Counted from the first letter of the stretch, positions 33,173-41,538 are shown. The stretch is 44,880 nucleotides of DNA from Desulfomonilaceae bacterium (GCA_031082285.1 JAVHLK010000034.1:1-44880); one strand, 5' to 3'. A program made the numbers and translations. The notes: generated by a model not told the origin, from the letters alone.

Positions 33173-33739
33173 CTAATCCTCTGAATCATCAATCTGGACG
33201 GGTGAAACGTCCACACCGAGCGGAAACTGCTTCAAGGGGTCCGTCTGTATCTCATATTCGGGATAATCCAGCGGGATGTTTCCGAACAGATAGACGTGCA
33301 TTCTCCCCCCCAATTCGCCGAACGGGAGATCCCGGGTAACGGGTCTGCCGCCCAGTCCCCTCACGAAGAACCCCTTGTACCTGTCTTCCTTATCATACCA
33401 GAGATACTGGATGTAGTGAGGCGGATGGTGAAATTGGCCGACAATGGCCTGAATAAATCCAAAGTATTCACCTTGCAAATTGAACAGGGTCCATCGCCGA
33501 TTTACCGGATCCCAGGGCGCATACCCGATAAGGTTGTTGGTGTGTTGATCGAATATCCATTGAGCGCCGTCATAGTTCGGACGCCCCTCTATGTAAAAAT
33601 TGGCGTCCTGAAGAACCTGGTCCGGGCCGTAGTCCTGGAGTACGTCCAGCTCCTGCAACGGGTCCTGGGCAAGTGCCGTGGCCCAGAATCCGGCAACCAC
33701 TATGAGTGCGGGCAACCAGAAGATAGTCAGCTTTTTCAC
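33173..33739 (-). CDS. Exported protein of unknown function, aromatic-rich
   Basis: The 188-residue product has a signal peptide (KKLTIFWLPALIVVAGFWATALAQ, cut after ALA). The mature part is rich in Tyr, Trp, Phe and Gly (YGPDQVL, NYDGAQWIFDQHTN, QYLWYDKEDRYKGFFVRGLGGRPV) and looks beta-stranded; the acidic end is IDDSED. No family is recognised. The start is GTG 33739 with AGGGGGA seven bases upstream; a longer frame exists but lacks a ribosome site. Its promoter lies just upstream, so it may be the first gene of the flippase operon. Confidence 0.78.
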   Translation of the reverse strand: MKKLTIFWLPALIVVAGFWATALAQDPLQELDVLQDYGPDQVLQDANFYIEGRPNYDGAQWIFDQHTNNLIGYAPWDPVNRRWTLFNLQGEYFGFIQAIVGQFHHPPHYIQYLWYDKEDRYKGFFVRGLGGRPVTRDLPFGELGGRMHVYLFGNIPLDYPEYEIQTDPLKQFPLGVDVSPVQIDDSED

Positions 33740-33770
33740 TATTCTATCCCCCTTCATCGACGAAAATCTA

Positions 33771-33799
33771 AGTGTACGCGTAATCTTCACCGATGTCAA
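33771..33799 (-). promoter_or_regulatory. Sigma-70-type promoter heading the flippase operon
   Basis: The minus strand reads TTGACA (33799-33794), 17 bases, TACACT (33776-33771), then a leader of about 25 bases before GTG 33739. Confidence 0.6.
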
Positions 33800-33868
33800 A
33801 CAGATATCGACGGTTCCAGAGCGGCTTAGTGCTGTCTTTCCTGAGTTCGCTTACGCAATTCTCGCGCT

Positions 33869-33904
33869 GAGATTGCCGTGGGTGGGTTGCGCCCTCGCAA
33901 TGAC
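33869..33904. repeat. GAGATTGCC...CTCGCAATGAC dispersed element
   Basis: GAGATTGCC (33869-33877) and CTCGCAATGAC (33894-33904) are the ends of the same palindromic family seen in the 12125/12543 repeats. It lies between the divergent promoters at 33771 and 33967. Confidence 0.55.
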
Positions 33905-33966
33905 GCCCGTGCGGAGACTGTCTTGCCCGCGAGATCCGATACCGCGACGGTTTTCTCGTGTGAAGT

Positions 33967-33994
33967 TTGTCGTTCTGAAGAACACTGGTATACT
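33967..33994 (+). promoter_or_regulatory. Extended -10 promoter for wecB
   Basis: TTGTCG (33967-33972), 16 bases, TATACT (33989-33994), with TG one base before the -10 (TGGTATACT). The leader to ATG 34039 would be about 38 bases. Confidence 0.55.
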
Positions 33995-34038
33995 ACGCCG
34001 CGTTCACCAACCATGAGAAGATCTGCGAGAGGGACTAT

Positions 34039-35196
34039 ATGCCGAAGGTACTGCTTGCATTCGGAACCAGGCCCGAAACCATCAAGTTGGCTCCGGTCTA
34101 TGGGGAGCTTCGAGCCCGTGCGGACGGAATCCGGGTGCTCTGCTGCGTAACCGGGCAGCACCGGGACATCCTGGATCCGTTTCTCCGGTTCTTTGACATA
34201 CGCCCCGACTATGATCTGAACATTCTTAAGGAGAACCAGACCCTCTCCTATGTGGCGGCACGAGTGCTGCAAGGAATGACCGACATTCTTCTCAGAGAAC
34301 AACCGCACCTACTGATCGTCCAAGGGGACACCACCTCGGCATTCGCGGCGGCCCTCGCCGCGTTCCATCTCAAGATCCCGATCGCCCACGTCGAGGCGGG
34401 ACTTCGCTCATACGACAGATTTCAACCGTTTCCCGAAGAGGTCAACAGGACATTCATATCCCACATGGCCGATCTCAATTTCTGTCCCACCGATCGGGCC
34501 GCGGAGAATCTCCGTCGCGAACGCATTGATGAATCGTCCATTCGAGTCACCGGAAATACCGTTATTGATGCGTTGTTCGGTACTCTTCGAAGACTCGAGG
34601 AAACCCCCGCGGCATGCAACGAGCCGGCCGCACACGGTCTTCCCCAAGGGAGAATGATCCTGGTCACGGGCCATCGGCGAGAGAATTTTGACGGCGGCCT
34701 AGCCGACCTGTCGCGTTCGTTGGTGGATCTCACGGACCGTTTCCCGGACGTGACCGTGGTGTATTCTCTCCATCCGAATCCCCACGTGCGCAGACAAGTG
34801 GAGGAGATCCTGCGAAATCGAGACCGAATCAGAATCATTGCGCCTCCGGACTATTTCGGATTCGTTGCCTTGATGCGCGACGCGTACTTCATCATCACGG
34901 ATTCCGGCGGTATCCAGGAGGAAGCTCCTTCGCTCCGAAAGCCCGTGCTCGTGGCAAGAAACGTGACCGAGAGACCGGAAGCGGTTGAGGCGGGGGCGGC
35001 CGTCCTCGTGGGAACCGACCGCGGGAAGATCTTCAAAGAGGCCGCAAAACTGCTTGACGATCCGGACCATTATGCATCCATGCAGGTGGACGAGAGCCCT
35101 TTCGGCGACGGCCGGGCGGCAGTCCGCATCGTTGATGAAATAGAAGCCTTTCTTGGCCGCGCAGCGGCAGGTTCACTTCGGAACCAAGAATCATAA
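34039..35196 (+). CDS. wecB: UDP-N-acetylglucosamine 2-epimerase (non-hydrolysing)
   Basis: The 385-residue protein has the family landmarks: FGTRPETIKLAP at the N-terminus, TGQH, AHVEAGLRSYD, TGHRREN, TDSGGIQEE and NVTERPE. It interconverts UDP-GlcNAc and UDP-ManNAc in the cytosol and so feeds ManNAc-type sugars into polysaccharide synthesis. GAGAGGGA precedes ATG 34039. It has its own promoter and is followed 36 bases later by a second family member. The symbol is assigned by family; substrate could be a related UDP-sugar. Confidence 0.93.
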   Translation: MPKVLLAFGTRPETIKLAPVYGELRARADGIRVLCCVTGQHRDILDPFLRFFDIRPDYDLNILKENQTLSYVAARVLQGMTDILLREQPHLLIVQGDTTSAFAAALAAFHLKIPIAHVEAGLRSYDRFQPFPEEVNRTFISHMADLNFCPTDRAAENLRRERIDESSIRVTGNTVIDALFGTLRRLEETPAACNEPAAHGLPQGRMILVTGHRRENFDGGLADLSRSLVDLTDRFPDVTVVYSLHPNPHVRRQVEEILRNRDRIRIIAPPDYFGFVALMRDAYFIITDSGGIQEEAPSLRKPVLVARNVTERPEAVEAGAAVLVGTDRGKIFKEAAKLLDDPDHYASMQVDESPFGDGRAAVRIVDEIEAFLGRAAAGSLRNQES

Positions 35197-35232
35197 CATG
35201 GTGCGCGGTTTATATCGGGGAGGAAAGTCGTA

Positions 35233-36342
35233 ATGGCAAGTACTGTCGTCAGTGTGGTGGGAGCACGACCCAACTTCATGAAGGTCGCTCCGTTGGATCG
35301 GGAGTTCTCCCGCTTTCCGGAAATCCGTCATCTCATCGTTCACACCGGCCAGCACTACAACCCGGAAATGAGCGCCGTGTTCTTCGAGCAATTGGGCCTG
35401 CCCGACCCGAACTACCACCTGGGGGTCGGGTCCGGACGCCATGGTGAAATGACCGGGAAGATCATGATCGAATTCGAGAAAGTCTGTGTGGATATCCAAC
35501 CGGACATGGTGGTCGTCGTGGGGGACGTGAATTCCACCATAGCCGCGGCGCTGGTCGCCAGGAAATTGCTCATACCCGTGGCTCACGTAGAGGCCGGTCT
35601 GAGGTCTTTTGACGAAACCATGCCCGAAGAACTGAACCGACGATTGACCGACTGTCTGTCAAATCTGCTGTTCGTGTCGGAACCCGCGGGGGTGACCAAC
35701 CTGAGGAATGAAGGTATTGCTCCGGACCGAGTCCACCTCGTGGGAGACATCATGCTCGAAACCCTACGGACCTTCCTGCCTGCCATTGAGTCCCTGGAGA
35801 AATGGGAATCCTTCGGGCTCTCAAAAGGCTCGTACTCCCTGGTCACCATACACCGGCCCTCGAACGTGGACACACCCCAAGCGCTGACCGAGACCATCGA
35901 CATTCTCTCGCTCCTGCCCAAACCCGTTCTCTTTCCCGTTCATCCCAGAACACAAGCAAGGATGAACGAATGGGGCCTCATGGACAAGATCCTCGCCAAT
36001 GGAACGTGTCGGTTGGTTTCGCCGCAGCCCTACGTGGATTTCCTGTCGCTCCTCCAAGGATCCAGGCTGATCTTCTCGGACTCGGGATCGGTTCAGTCGG
36101 AAGCGAGTTTCTTCGACGTGCCTTGTCTTATATGCAGAGAGAACACCGAGCGACCTATCTATCTCGAGGAGGGCACCTCGGAATTGGTGGGACGGAATTC
36201 GGAAAAGGTGCGGGAGGAACTGGGCAAGTTAGCGGAAGGGAGCTACAAGAAGTCCACCCCAACTATCCGCGAGCTGGGCCGGGACGTCGCACGGAAGACG
36301 GTGAACCGCATCCGGGATGCCCTGGCCGGGGGACCTGTCTGA
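35233..36342 (+). CDS. Second UDP-GlcNAc 2-epimerase family protein, divergent
   Basis: The 369-residue protein shares the fold and landmarks with its neighbour (VVGARPNFMKVAP, HTGQHYN, AHVEAGLRSFD, SDSGSVQSEAS, ENTERP) but has IHRPSN in place of HRREN, and QSEAS in place of QEEAP. These are the two commonest subtypes of the family, so the copies are old paralogues and may use different UDP-sugars. GGGGAGGAAAG lies before ATG 35233. The close spacing to wecB suggests one transcript. There is no UDP-ManNAc dehydrogenase in the window. Confidence 0.9.
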   Translation: MASTVVSVVGARPNFMKVAPLDREFSRFPEIRHLIVHTGQHYNPEMSAVFFEQLGLPDPNYHLGVGSGRHGEMTGKIMIEFEKVCVDIQPDMVVVVGDVNSTIAAALVARKLLIPVAHVEAGLRSFDETMPEELNRRLTDCLSNLLFVSEPAGVTNLRNEGIAPDRVHLVGDIMLETLRTFLPAIESLEKWESFGLSKGSYSLVTIHRPSNVDTPQALTETIDILSLLPKPVLFPVHPRTQARMNEWGLMDKILANGTCRLVSPQPYVDFLSLLQGSRLIFSDSGSVQSEASFFDVPCLICRENTERPIYLEEGTSELVGRNSEKVREELGKLAEGSYKKSTPTIRELGRDVARKTVNRIRDALAGGPV

Positions 36343-36414
36343 CAGGAGGGCGGTGCGCAGCGGTGCCGGAGACCACGAGAAAATCCGCCGGAGCTGAACG
36401 CGCCCAGGAACGCG

Positions 36415-36762
36415 TTACTGCATTGGCCGATACACGGCCGCCTCCATCGGTCTCATGTGAGTCGGTGCCATGGGTGCCGCGTAAGCGCCGGGACGAACCT
36501 TTGAGGGAACAGGCATCATGGGCGGACAGAAAGCCGGCACAGGGCATGCCACGATGGGATCCACAAGCGGGGGCGCAGGAGGAAAGAGAGCCGAAGGGCA
36601 ATGGTCGCGGACGATCGGCGCGATGCGAGGCGTGGGGTGGGGGGCAATCGGGCCGAAACATGGGGTGGGCGGGCCGTACGGGAAAGCCGGCGCGTCCGTG
36701 ACGCACACCCCGGCGATAACAGAGACGATAAGGAGTATGGAAAACAGGATCTTATGGATCAT
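36415..36762 (-). CDS. Small Pro-rich exported protein
   Basis: The 115-residue product has a signal peptide (MIHKILFSILLIVSVIAG onward, cut near CVTDAPA) and a mature part made largely of Pro, Ala, Met and a few Cys, with the segments YGPPTPCFGPIAP, PAPPLVDPIVACPVPAFCPP and MMPVPS. It recalls the protein at 11580 in size, composition and export signal, but the two do not align closely. AGGAGG six bases before ATG 36762 decides the start. A nearly perfect promoter lies 60-90 bases upstream. It is convergent with the second epimerase. Confidence 0.78.
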   Translation of the reverse strand: MIHKILFSILLIVSVIAGVCVTDAPAFPYGPPTPCFGPIAPHPTPRIAPIVRDHCPSALFPPAPPLVDPIVACPVPAFCPPMMPVPSKVRPGAYAAPMAPTHMRPMEAAVYRPMQ

Positions 36763-36821
36763 TATCGACCTCCTGATCACATGAAACTGTCAAGCATTCA
36801 AGATTAAAATGATTCTGGTTG

Positions 36822-36850
36822 TTTATACCATGCTGAGCCAGCGATGTCAA
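36822..36850 (-). promoter_or_regulatory. Near-consensus promoter of the second Pro-rich protein
   Basis: The minus strand reads TTGACA (36850-36845), a 17-base spacer and TATAAA (36827-36822). The leader would be about 50 bases. Confidence 0.78.
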
Positions 36851-36926
36851 TTGTCATAACTACTTGAGTAAGGATAATAACCGAGTTTTTGCTAAAAGAT
36901 TCTAACATGTCTATATGATAAAAGAA

Positions 36927-36948
36927 TGATCTCAGGAACCTGAGATCA
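36927..36948. promoter_or_regulatory. Perfect 10-bp inverted repeat (possible operator or terminator)
   Basis: TGATCTCAGG (36927-36936) is followed by AA and CCTGAGATCA (36939-36948). A 2-base centre is too tight for a good hairpin, so a binding site for a dimeric regulator is more likely than a terminator. It lies about 75 bases upstream of the minus-strand -35 of the Pro-rich gene and 350 bases upstream of the PilZ genes. Confidence 0.5.
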
Positions 36949-37297
36949 CGCACGCGCGCCGAAAAAACAATGCCACAGCGTCCGGCCGCGCGGGCAACGA
37001 GAGGAAATCCATGGCGCATCATGCCCTCACCATACCAACGGCCCCGAGTATGTGGTAATTAGGGATGGGGCCTTATGCCGGCTTGGTCGACATGTGTTTC
37101 GATCGCCTGGATCATCCGAGCCCCCGGCAGGCCTTGTCACCGGATGGCACGGGGGGACGATCGGTCGTCGCGAGCGTTCGGCCCTTGCGAATGCCCGGGT
37201 ACACGCGCATCGTACAAGAGGTGAAGCGCATAGTGAGCATACTGCATACTGAAGAGACGCGTCGCGATCGAATCCCGTGAATGTTGGGGATGGTGAC

Positions 37298-37840
37298 ATG
37301 CCGCAAAAGGAAAAGATACGAATCAGGATCAGCGATATCGTCCACGATATCCGAACAGGTGTTGCCGAATATGATCTCATGAGCAAATATGGGCTGTCTT
37401 CTCGCGGGCTCCAGAGTGCCTTCCGCAAACTGATCGCGGCGAATGCCCTGAGTTATGAAGAAATATGCGGGCGATCGGCCGATTATGAAGACACCTGCGA
37501 AGTCGTGGAAAGCCGTTTGTTGGAGCGGAACTATGTGATCTTCGAACTGCCCGTGCTGGATGTGAATGACGTCGGCAACAGCGGGTGGATTCGCGACTTG
37601 ACCGAGAAGGGTCTGAAAGTAAGCGGGCTCAAGGCTTCTCAGGGGGAGGTGATGAAGCTCCTGATCGTACCCGACGGCCTTGAGGATTTTGAGCCTTTGA
37701 GTCTCGAGGCTCGGTGTCGATGGGTCTCACACGAAGGGAGTGGTGCAAAGAGGCTGGCCGGATTTCAAATTGCGAACATTTCCGCGGATACCAGAGATCA
37801 ACTGAACCGGCTGATCGAATTGATTACAATAACGTTATGA
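37298..37840 (+). CDS. PilZ domain protein with short helical N-terminal domain, copy 1
   Basis: The 180-residue protein has an N-terminal helical module (about 7-56: IRISDIVHDIRTGVAEYDLMSKYGLSSRGLQSAFRKL in outline) that looks like a helix-turn-helix, then a PilZ domain. The c-di-GMP motifs are RLLER (Arg73, Arg77) and DLTEKG (Asp100), close to the RxxxR and D-x-S-x-x-G consensus. It is thus a likely c-di-GMP sensor. ATG 37298 has GGGGAT upstream; GTG 37277 in the same frame is less likely. A paralogue follows after 76 bases. Its position among glycan genes suggests control of polymer production. Confidence 0.83.
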   Translation: MPQKEKIRIRISDIVHDIRTGVAEYDLMSKYGLSSRGLQSAFRKLIAANALSYEEICGRSADYEDTCEVVESRLLERNYVIFELPVLDVNDVGNSGWIRDLTEKGLKVSGLKASQGEVMKLLIVPDGLEDFEPLSLEARCRWVSHEGSGAKRLAGFQIANISADTRDQLNRLIELITITL

Positions 37841-37916
37841 ATGGTACAGCTCACGGGCAAATCACCGGATCGCCCCAAGCTCCGTTCGGGCGGTTCCGGG
37901 AAGGGAGGGCCATGCG

Positions 37917-38453
37917 TTGAAGAAAAAAATCAGGTTGGCCGACATTATTAGGGATATGCGTGCCGGACTGGGAGATGTTCCGATCATGGAGAAGTACGGC
38001 ATTTATCCGCATGATTACGAGGAGATCCTTCAGAGCCTTAAAGAAACGAGGGCCGTAGACGAACGCTATTTTCAAGGCCGCATGACGCCCCAGGGGTTCC
38101 GGTCCTCACAGGGGGATTCCAGGAAAGTCTCAAGATGCCATCTTGTCGCGGACGTCCGTGTGACGGATCTGGAGGCCGAAAATGTCTCCGGCCGGTTGAT
38201 CGATATCACCGAAAAAGGCTGCAGGCTCCGCGGCATCGAATGTAGTGTCGGTGAGACAAGGAGCTTTCGGATAGAAGCGGACGACTTTGAGGGTGTTGTG
38301 TCGGATTGCAGCTTCACTGCGGTATGCCGCTGGGGGAAGCGGGAACAATCCGGCGGCGCGTACGTCGCGGGATTTGAAATCACGCATGTTGGGATGAGAG
38401 ACAGGAACAAACTTCAGGGGATCATTCGGTTACTTGCCATATGTGAGACGTGA
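37917..38453 (+). CDS. PilZ domain protein with short helical N-terminal domain, copy 2
   Basis: The 178-residue protein has the same layout as copy 1: helical module (about 5-50, RLADIIRDMRAGLGDVPIMEKYGI) and PilZ domain with RKVSR (Arg69, Arg73) and DITEKG (Asp96). Both binding motifs are intact, so both copies may bind c-di-GMP. Start TTG 37917 has AGGGAGGG at eight bases. In the middle it carries an extra segment rich in Gly and Ser (MTPQGFRSSQGDS) compared with copy 1. The two are probably co-transcribed; a stem-loop at 38493-38515 follows. Confidence 0.84.
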   Translation: MKKKIRLADIIRDMRAGLGDVPIMEKYGIYPHDYEEILQSLKETRAVDERYFQGRMTPQGFRSSQGDSRKVSRCHLVADVRVTDLEAENVSGRLIDITEKGCRLRGIECSVGETRSFRIEADDFEGVVSDCSFTAVCRWGKREQSGGAYVAGFEITHVGMRDRNKLQGIIRLLAICET

Positions 38454-38492
38454 TTGCCGCAGTATGTGCTCACGGGACCGGGGCCGCGGTTT

Positions 38493-38515
38493 GTGCCGTC
38501 GTTCTTCGGCGGCAC
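38493..38515. terminator. Stem-loop after the PilZ pair
   Basis: GTGCCGTCG (38493-38501) pairs with CGGCGGCAC (38507-38515) with one G-T wobble and a TTCTT loop, 40 bases after the PilZ stop. There is no T-run, so a terminator role is only possible. Confidence 0.4.
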
Positions 38516-38648
38516 GGTCGCAGACGGGTAGGGAAGGCCCGAGGCAAAGCCGGACTCTTCGTGTCGCACCGACGGAGGCTGCGAGTGACGTCGAGCGCGC
38601 GGTGAGCCCCGTCGGGATTGCGGCCGATGCAAGGGAGATGAATCGACC

Positions 38649-39740
38649 ATGACGATAAAGGGGCTGATGATCTCTGCGGAAAGTGCTTCCGACAACTCGG
38701 CATATTCCTTCCGAATCAGGAAACTCTCCGAATGTCTTGCCGACAACGGCATTGAAACCGATCACCTGTACATGGCCGATCACCTGCTCCTGTCCACGAT
38801 CACCACAAGCTCCCTGTGTATGCTTCTCCAGCTCGGAAAACTCAGAAACTACGATTTCATTTGCGCGGGTGCCGAGGAGGCGGCTCACGCGCTGTTTTTC
38901 ACCCGTCCCTTCCTGAACGTCCCGATTATTTACGATATCCACGGCGATCCTCTGGCGCAGTCCGCGCTCGATCGTCAGATCCGTACGGGACGCAACGACG
39001 CCGGTCCCGCGCTGAGGGTCCGGGCCGTTTCCTGGATGGCGGCGCGGAGCGCGGATCACTTGATCACCGTGTCGTTCGCGCATCTGAAAGAATTTGCGGA
39101 TCTGGGGTTCCCCGAAGAAAGAATGAGCGTTCTCCGCATGGGCGTTGACCTGGACCTCTTTGCGATGCAGCCCTTTCCCGAGCGGCCGAAATTTACATTC
39201 GGGTACGCGGGAGAATTTCAGTCCTGGCAGGGCATCGACAATCTCATAGAGGCCTTCGAACTTCTGGAGAATCATGACGCGCGTGTGCTCGTCATCGGCT
39301 TTCGAAAAGAAGACTCTGTGCTGAAAAGCAAATTTGCCGAGAGATTCGGTCCACGTGTCGAATTGATCGACAGAACCGATCGCAAGACGCTCATCGAATT
39401 GCTCGGTTCCGTATCCATACTTGTGATCCCAAGACCGGATCATCCGGCCATTCGGCATGCGTTTTCGACGAAGTTTGCGGAGTATGCCGCTTTGGGACGT
39501 CCGATCATGGTCAACGACGTGGATGAAACCGTGGATTTCATCAGAAAATACGACTGCGGTTTCATTTCCGAACCCAATCCCGTTGCGATGGCGCAGGTGA
39601 TGAACCAGGCCGCGCGATTACCTCGACTCCAATTGGCGGAGATGGGTCGCCGCGCGAGACTCATGGCTGAAGAAAACTTCTCCTGGCGCCGGGTAGGAGA
39701 GGATTTCGCCGCGATCGTGAAGAGGGTGGTACGAAAGTGA
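38649..39740 (+). CDS. Glycosyltransferase family 4 (GT-B fold), second
   Basis: The 363-residue enzyme has GT4 features: IIYDIHGDPLA in the N domain, RMGVDLDLF at the linker and the donor-binding FSTKFAEYAALGRPIMV, which matches the 'TK..EY.ALG.P' form of the E-x7-E region. It would act in the cytosol on a lipid-linked glycan. AAGGGAG lies about eleven to twelve bases before ATG 38649. The deacetylase gene starts 15 bases after its stop, so the pair is likely one unit. Sugar specificity is unknown. Confidence 0.9.
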   Translation: MTIKGLMISAESASDNSAYSFRIRKLSECLADNGIETDHLYMADHLLLSTITTSSLCMLLQLGKLRNYDFICAGAEEAAHALFFTRPFLNVPIIYDIHGDPLAQSALDRQIRTGRNDAGPALRVRAVSWMAARSADHLITVSFAHLKEFADLGFPEERMSVLRMGVDLDLFAMQPFPERPKFTFGYAGEFQSWQGIDNLIEAFELLENHDARVLVIGFRKEDSVLKSKFAERFGPRVELIDRTDRKTLIELLGSVSILVIPRPDHPAIRHAFSTKFAEYAALGRPIMVNDVDETVDFIRKYDCGFISEPNPVAMAQVMNQAARLPRLQLAEMGRRARLMAEENFSWRRVGEDFAAIVKRVVRK

Positions 39741-39755
39741 TTCGGATCTTGCGCC

Positions 39756-41294
39756 ATGAGCACGATTGACTGGACGCGCGTTCTCCTCCTGTGGGACCCC
39801 GAAGATCAGGCTCGATTCGGCCTGAAGCCCTCGGATTTTCAATCATCGGGCATGGATGTCCTTGAAGCCCGTTATGACGGGATAGGCTCCGACGCCGGGC
39901 TCAAGAGGACGATTCTGGAGAGGAACCCCCACGCAATCGTCTTCACCCGGAACGACGACATGCCCGGTGAGCCGCCCATCGGGCCCCTTCTCTCCTCGAT
40001 TCGCACGGGGTACACTTCGGTGTCCGCCATCGACCCAAGCCTTCAAGAGGAACAGACACGAGCCTGTCTGTCCGACCTGCTCGTCCGGCACGGGGAGATC
40101 GTCCTGCCGGAACCGCAACCGATGTCTCCCACCCGAAGAAGAGGACACGGAACGTTTTCGCTCATTTTCGACCTGGAGCAACTTGGAGGGGCGCGCTTCG
40201 CGATGCCGAGATTGCTCCCGCTCCTGGAAACAAGAGGAATCCGGGCAACCTTCTTTGTGACCGGCTTCATTGCCGAGATCTATCCGGGGCTTATGCAGCG
40301 CATCGTTGACGGCGGACATGAAATCGGTGTACACGGGGCAACACATGAGTGGCTGCAGGGCCTCTCATTGGAACGGCAGATTCAGTCGATCCGGGGGCAG
40401 GTGGATTTGCTGAGCGCGTTCGGACCGATCAAGGGAGCAAATTTCATCTTCCGTATGAATGCCGTATCTCCCGAGGCAGTACGCAGTTCAGGACTTTCGT
40501 ACTTTGTGTTGTTCAGGAAACACCTGTTTCACAAAACGCGCTCTATGGCTTCATCGTGTCGTCCGCGCACGCTGAGTACACCCTCGGGAGACATCGCCTT
40601 CCTCCCTATCAGCGTCGAGACATACGGTATGAAGCAGTACGAGATTCAAGCCATGGCCGGCGGCGCCCGGCGGACCGCTTTGCAGGAAGGGCACGGCCAC
40701 TTCTCGGTTCTTATGCACCCATTCAAGGACGGCGCCGGGAGTCGCATGGACGCAACCGAGCGACTGATTCATCGACTCACCAAAGAGATGGATCTTGACT
40801 CCATACCGTTGTCTGAAGTGAGTCTGCCGGAAGATACTTGTGGCGAGCCCGTTTCCATCCTGTACCGATGGGACGGGAACGAACCGTCGGCTCAAGCGGA
40901 TTCGACCGTACCCGAGCGCATCCGGTCATGGTGGGCTCCCGTACTCTACCATTCTCGTCGTACCGAGAACATTGCGGATGGACTCGAGGCTCAAGGAGTC
41001 TCGACAGTGTTGTGCTCCGACGTGTCGGGCCGGGCAAGAAGGATTTGCGTGTTCCCGGACCGTCTGCCCCACGGCCGTCGGCTGTGCGCGGATCCCATCC
41101 TGCGGAGCCGTCGTGCAACCAGGAAGGCAGCCGTACTCCTTGAGAAGACCGACTCCGTGACGATCGGCCCCGGTCCGTTGTGGCGCGAGGCGGTGCACTA
41201 TCTGATCTACCACGTGCCGCGGCGGTTCCATGACGTGCGGACGCTCTTCCTACGGCTGTGGTACAAGATTGTCGCTCGTGACGATCGCGATTAG
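39756..41294 (+). CDS. Polysaccharide deacetylase (NodB-type) with N-terminal and C-terminal extensions
   Basis: The 512-residue protein carries a NodB-like domain at about 130-400: FDLE (Asp139, Glu141) stands for the TFDDG motif, IRATFFVTG follows, and HEIGVHGATHEWL gives the metal-binding His193 and His197. The FD-x-E form resembles deacetylases of exosortase-linked polysaccharide loci more than chitin deacetylases. Residues 1-125 are an alpha/beta region of unknown role and the last 150 residues are Arg-rich. There is no signal peptide, so it may act on lipid-linked units in the cytosol, which is unusual for the family. Likely role: removing N-acetyl groups from a glycan. Confidence 0.83.
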   Translation: MSTIDWTRVLLLWDPEDQARFGLKPSDFQSSGMDVLEARYDGIGSDAGLKRTILERNPHAIVFTRNDDMPGEPPIGPLLSSIRTGYTSVSAIDPSLQEEQTRACLSDLLVRHGEIVLPEPQPMSPTRRRGHGTFSLIFDLEQLGGARFAMPRLLPLLETRGIRATFFVTGFIAEIYPGLMQRIVDGGHEIGVHGATHEWLQGLSLERQIQSIRGQVDLLSAFGPIKGANFIFRMNAVSPEAVRSSGLSYFVLFRKHLFHKTRSMASSCRPRTLSTPSGDIAFLPISVETYGMKQYEIQAMAGGARRTALQEGHGHFSVLMHPFKDGAGSRMDATERLIHRLTKEMDLDSIPLSEVSLPEDTCGEPVSILYRWDGNEPSAQADSTVPERIRSWWAPVLYHSRRTENIADGLEAQGVSTVLCSDVSGRARRICVFPDRLPHGRRLCADPILRSRRATRKAAVLLEKTDSVTIGPGPLWREAVHYLIYHVPRRFHDVRTLFLRLWYKIVARDDRD

Positions 41295-41413
41295 AGAGGC
41301 AACGGCAACGTGTCGGACAGAGGGGAATCCCCATGATTCGCGGATCACAAGCGACCATGAAAGTCCACTTGGGCTCCGGGCTCAAGATCCCGCGGGACGC
41401 GGGAAGGATAGGA

Positions 41414-41436
41414 GTTCCCAGGCAGAGCCTCGGAAC
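41414..41436. repeat. GTTCCCAGGC...GCCTCGGAAC palindrome
   Basis: GTTCCCAGGC and GCCTCGGAAC form a 10-bp stem with one C-C mismatch and an AGA loop. Elements of the form 'GTTCCCAGGC-GCCTGGGAAC' are dispersed in many genomes. Confidence 0.6.
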
Positions 41437-41509
41437 GAGAAGGAGGAGGATTTTTCCATGAAAGTCTCTTGAATGGAGTGGAGCCGTTACGGGCCACGTA
41501 TGGGGGGGC

Positions 41510-41538
41510 TTGGGGGGGAGATAGAGTCTCCCCCCCAA
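41510..41538. repeat. Perfect 12-bp G-run stem-loop
   Basis: TTGGGGGGGAGA (41510-41521) and TCTCCCCCCCAA (41527-41538) pair perfectly around TAGAG. A further run of seven G at 41502-41508 makes the plus strand G-quadruplex-prone. It is about 130 bases upstream of the GT-C gene. Confidence 0.85.

Larger units (their letters stand above)
36763..37297. other. AT-rich intergenic region upstream of the PilZ genes
   Basis: These 535 bases separate the Pro-rich gene (minus) from the PilZ genes (plus). They hold the Pro-rich promoter and a perfect 10-bp dyad at 36927-36948. The part from 36950 to 37297 is GC-rich again, and I see no gene in it. Confidence 0.6.
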
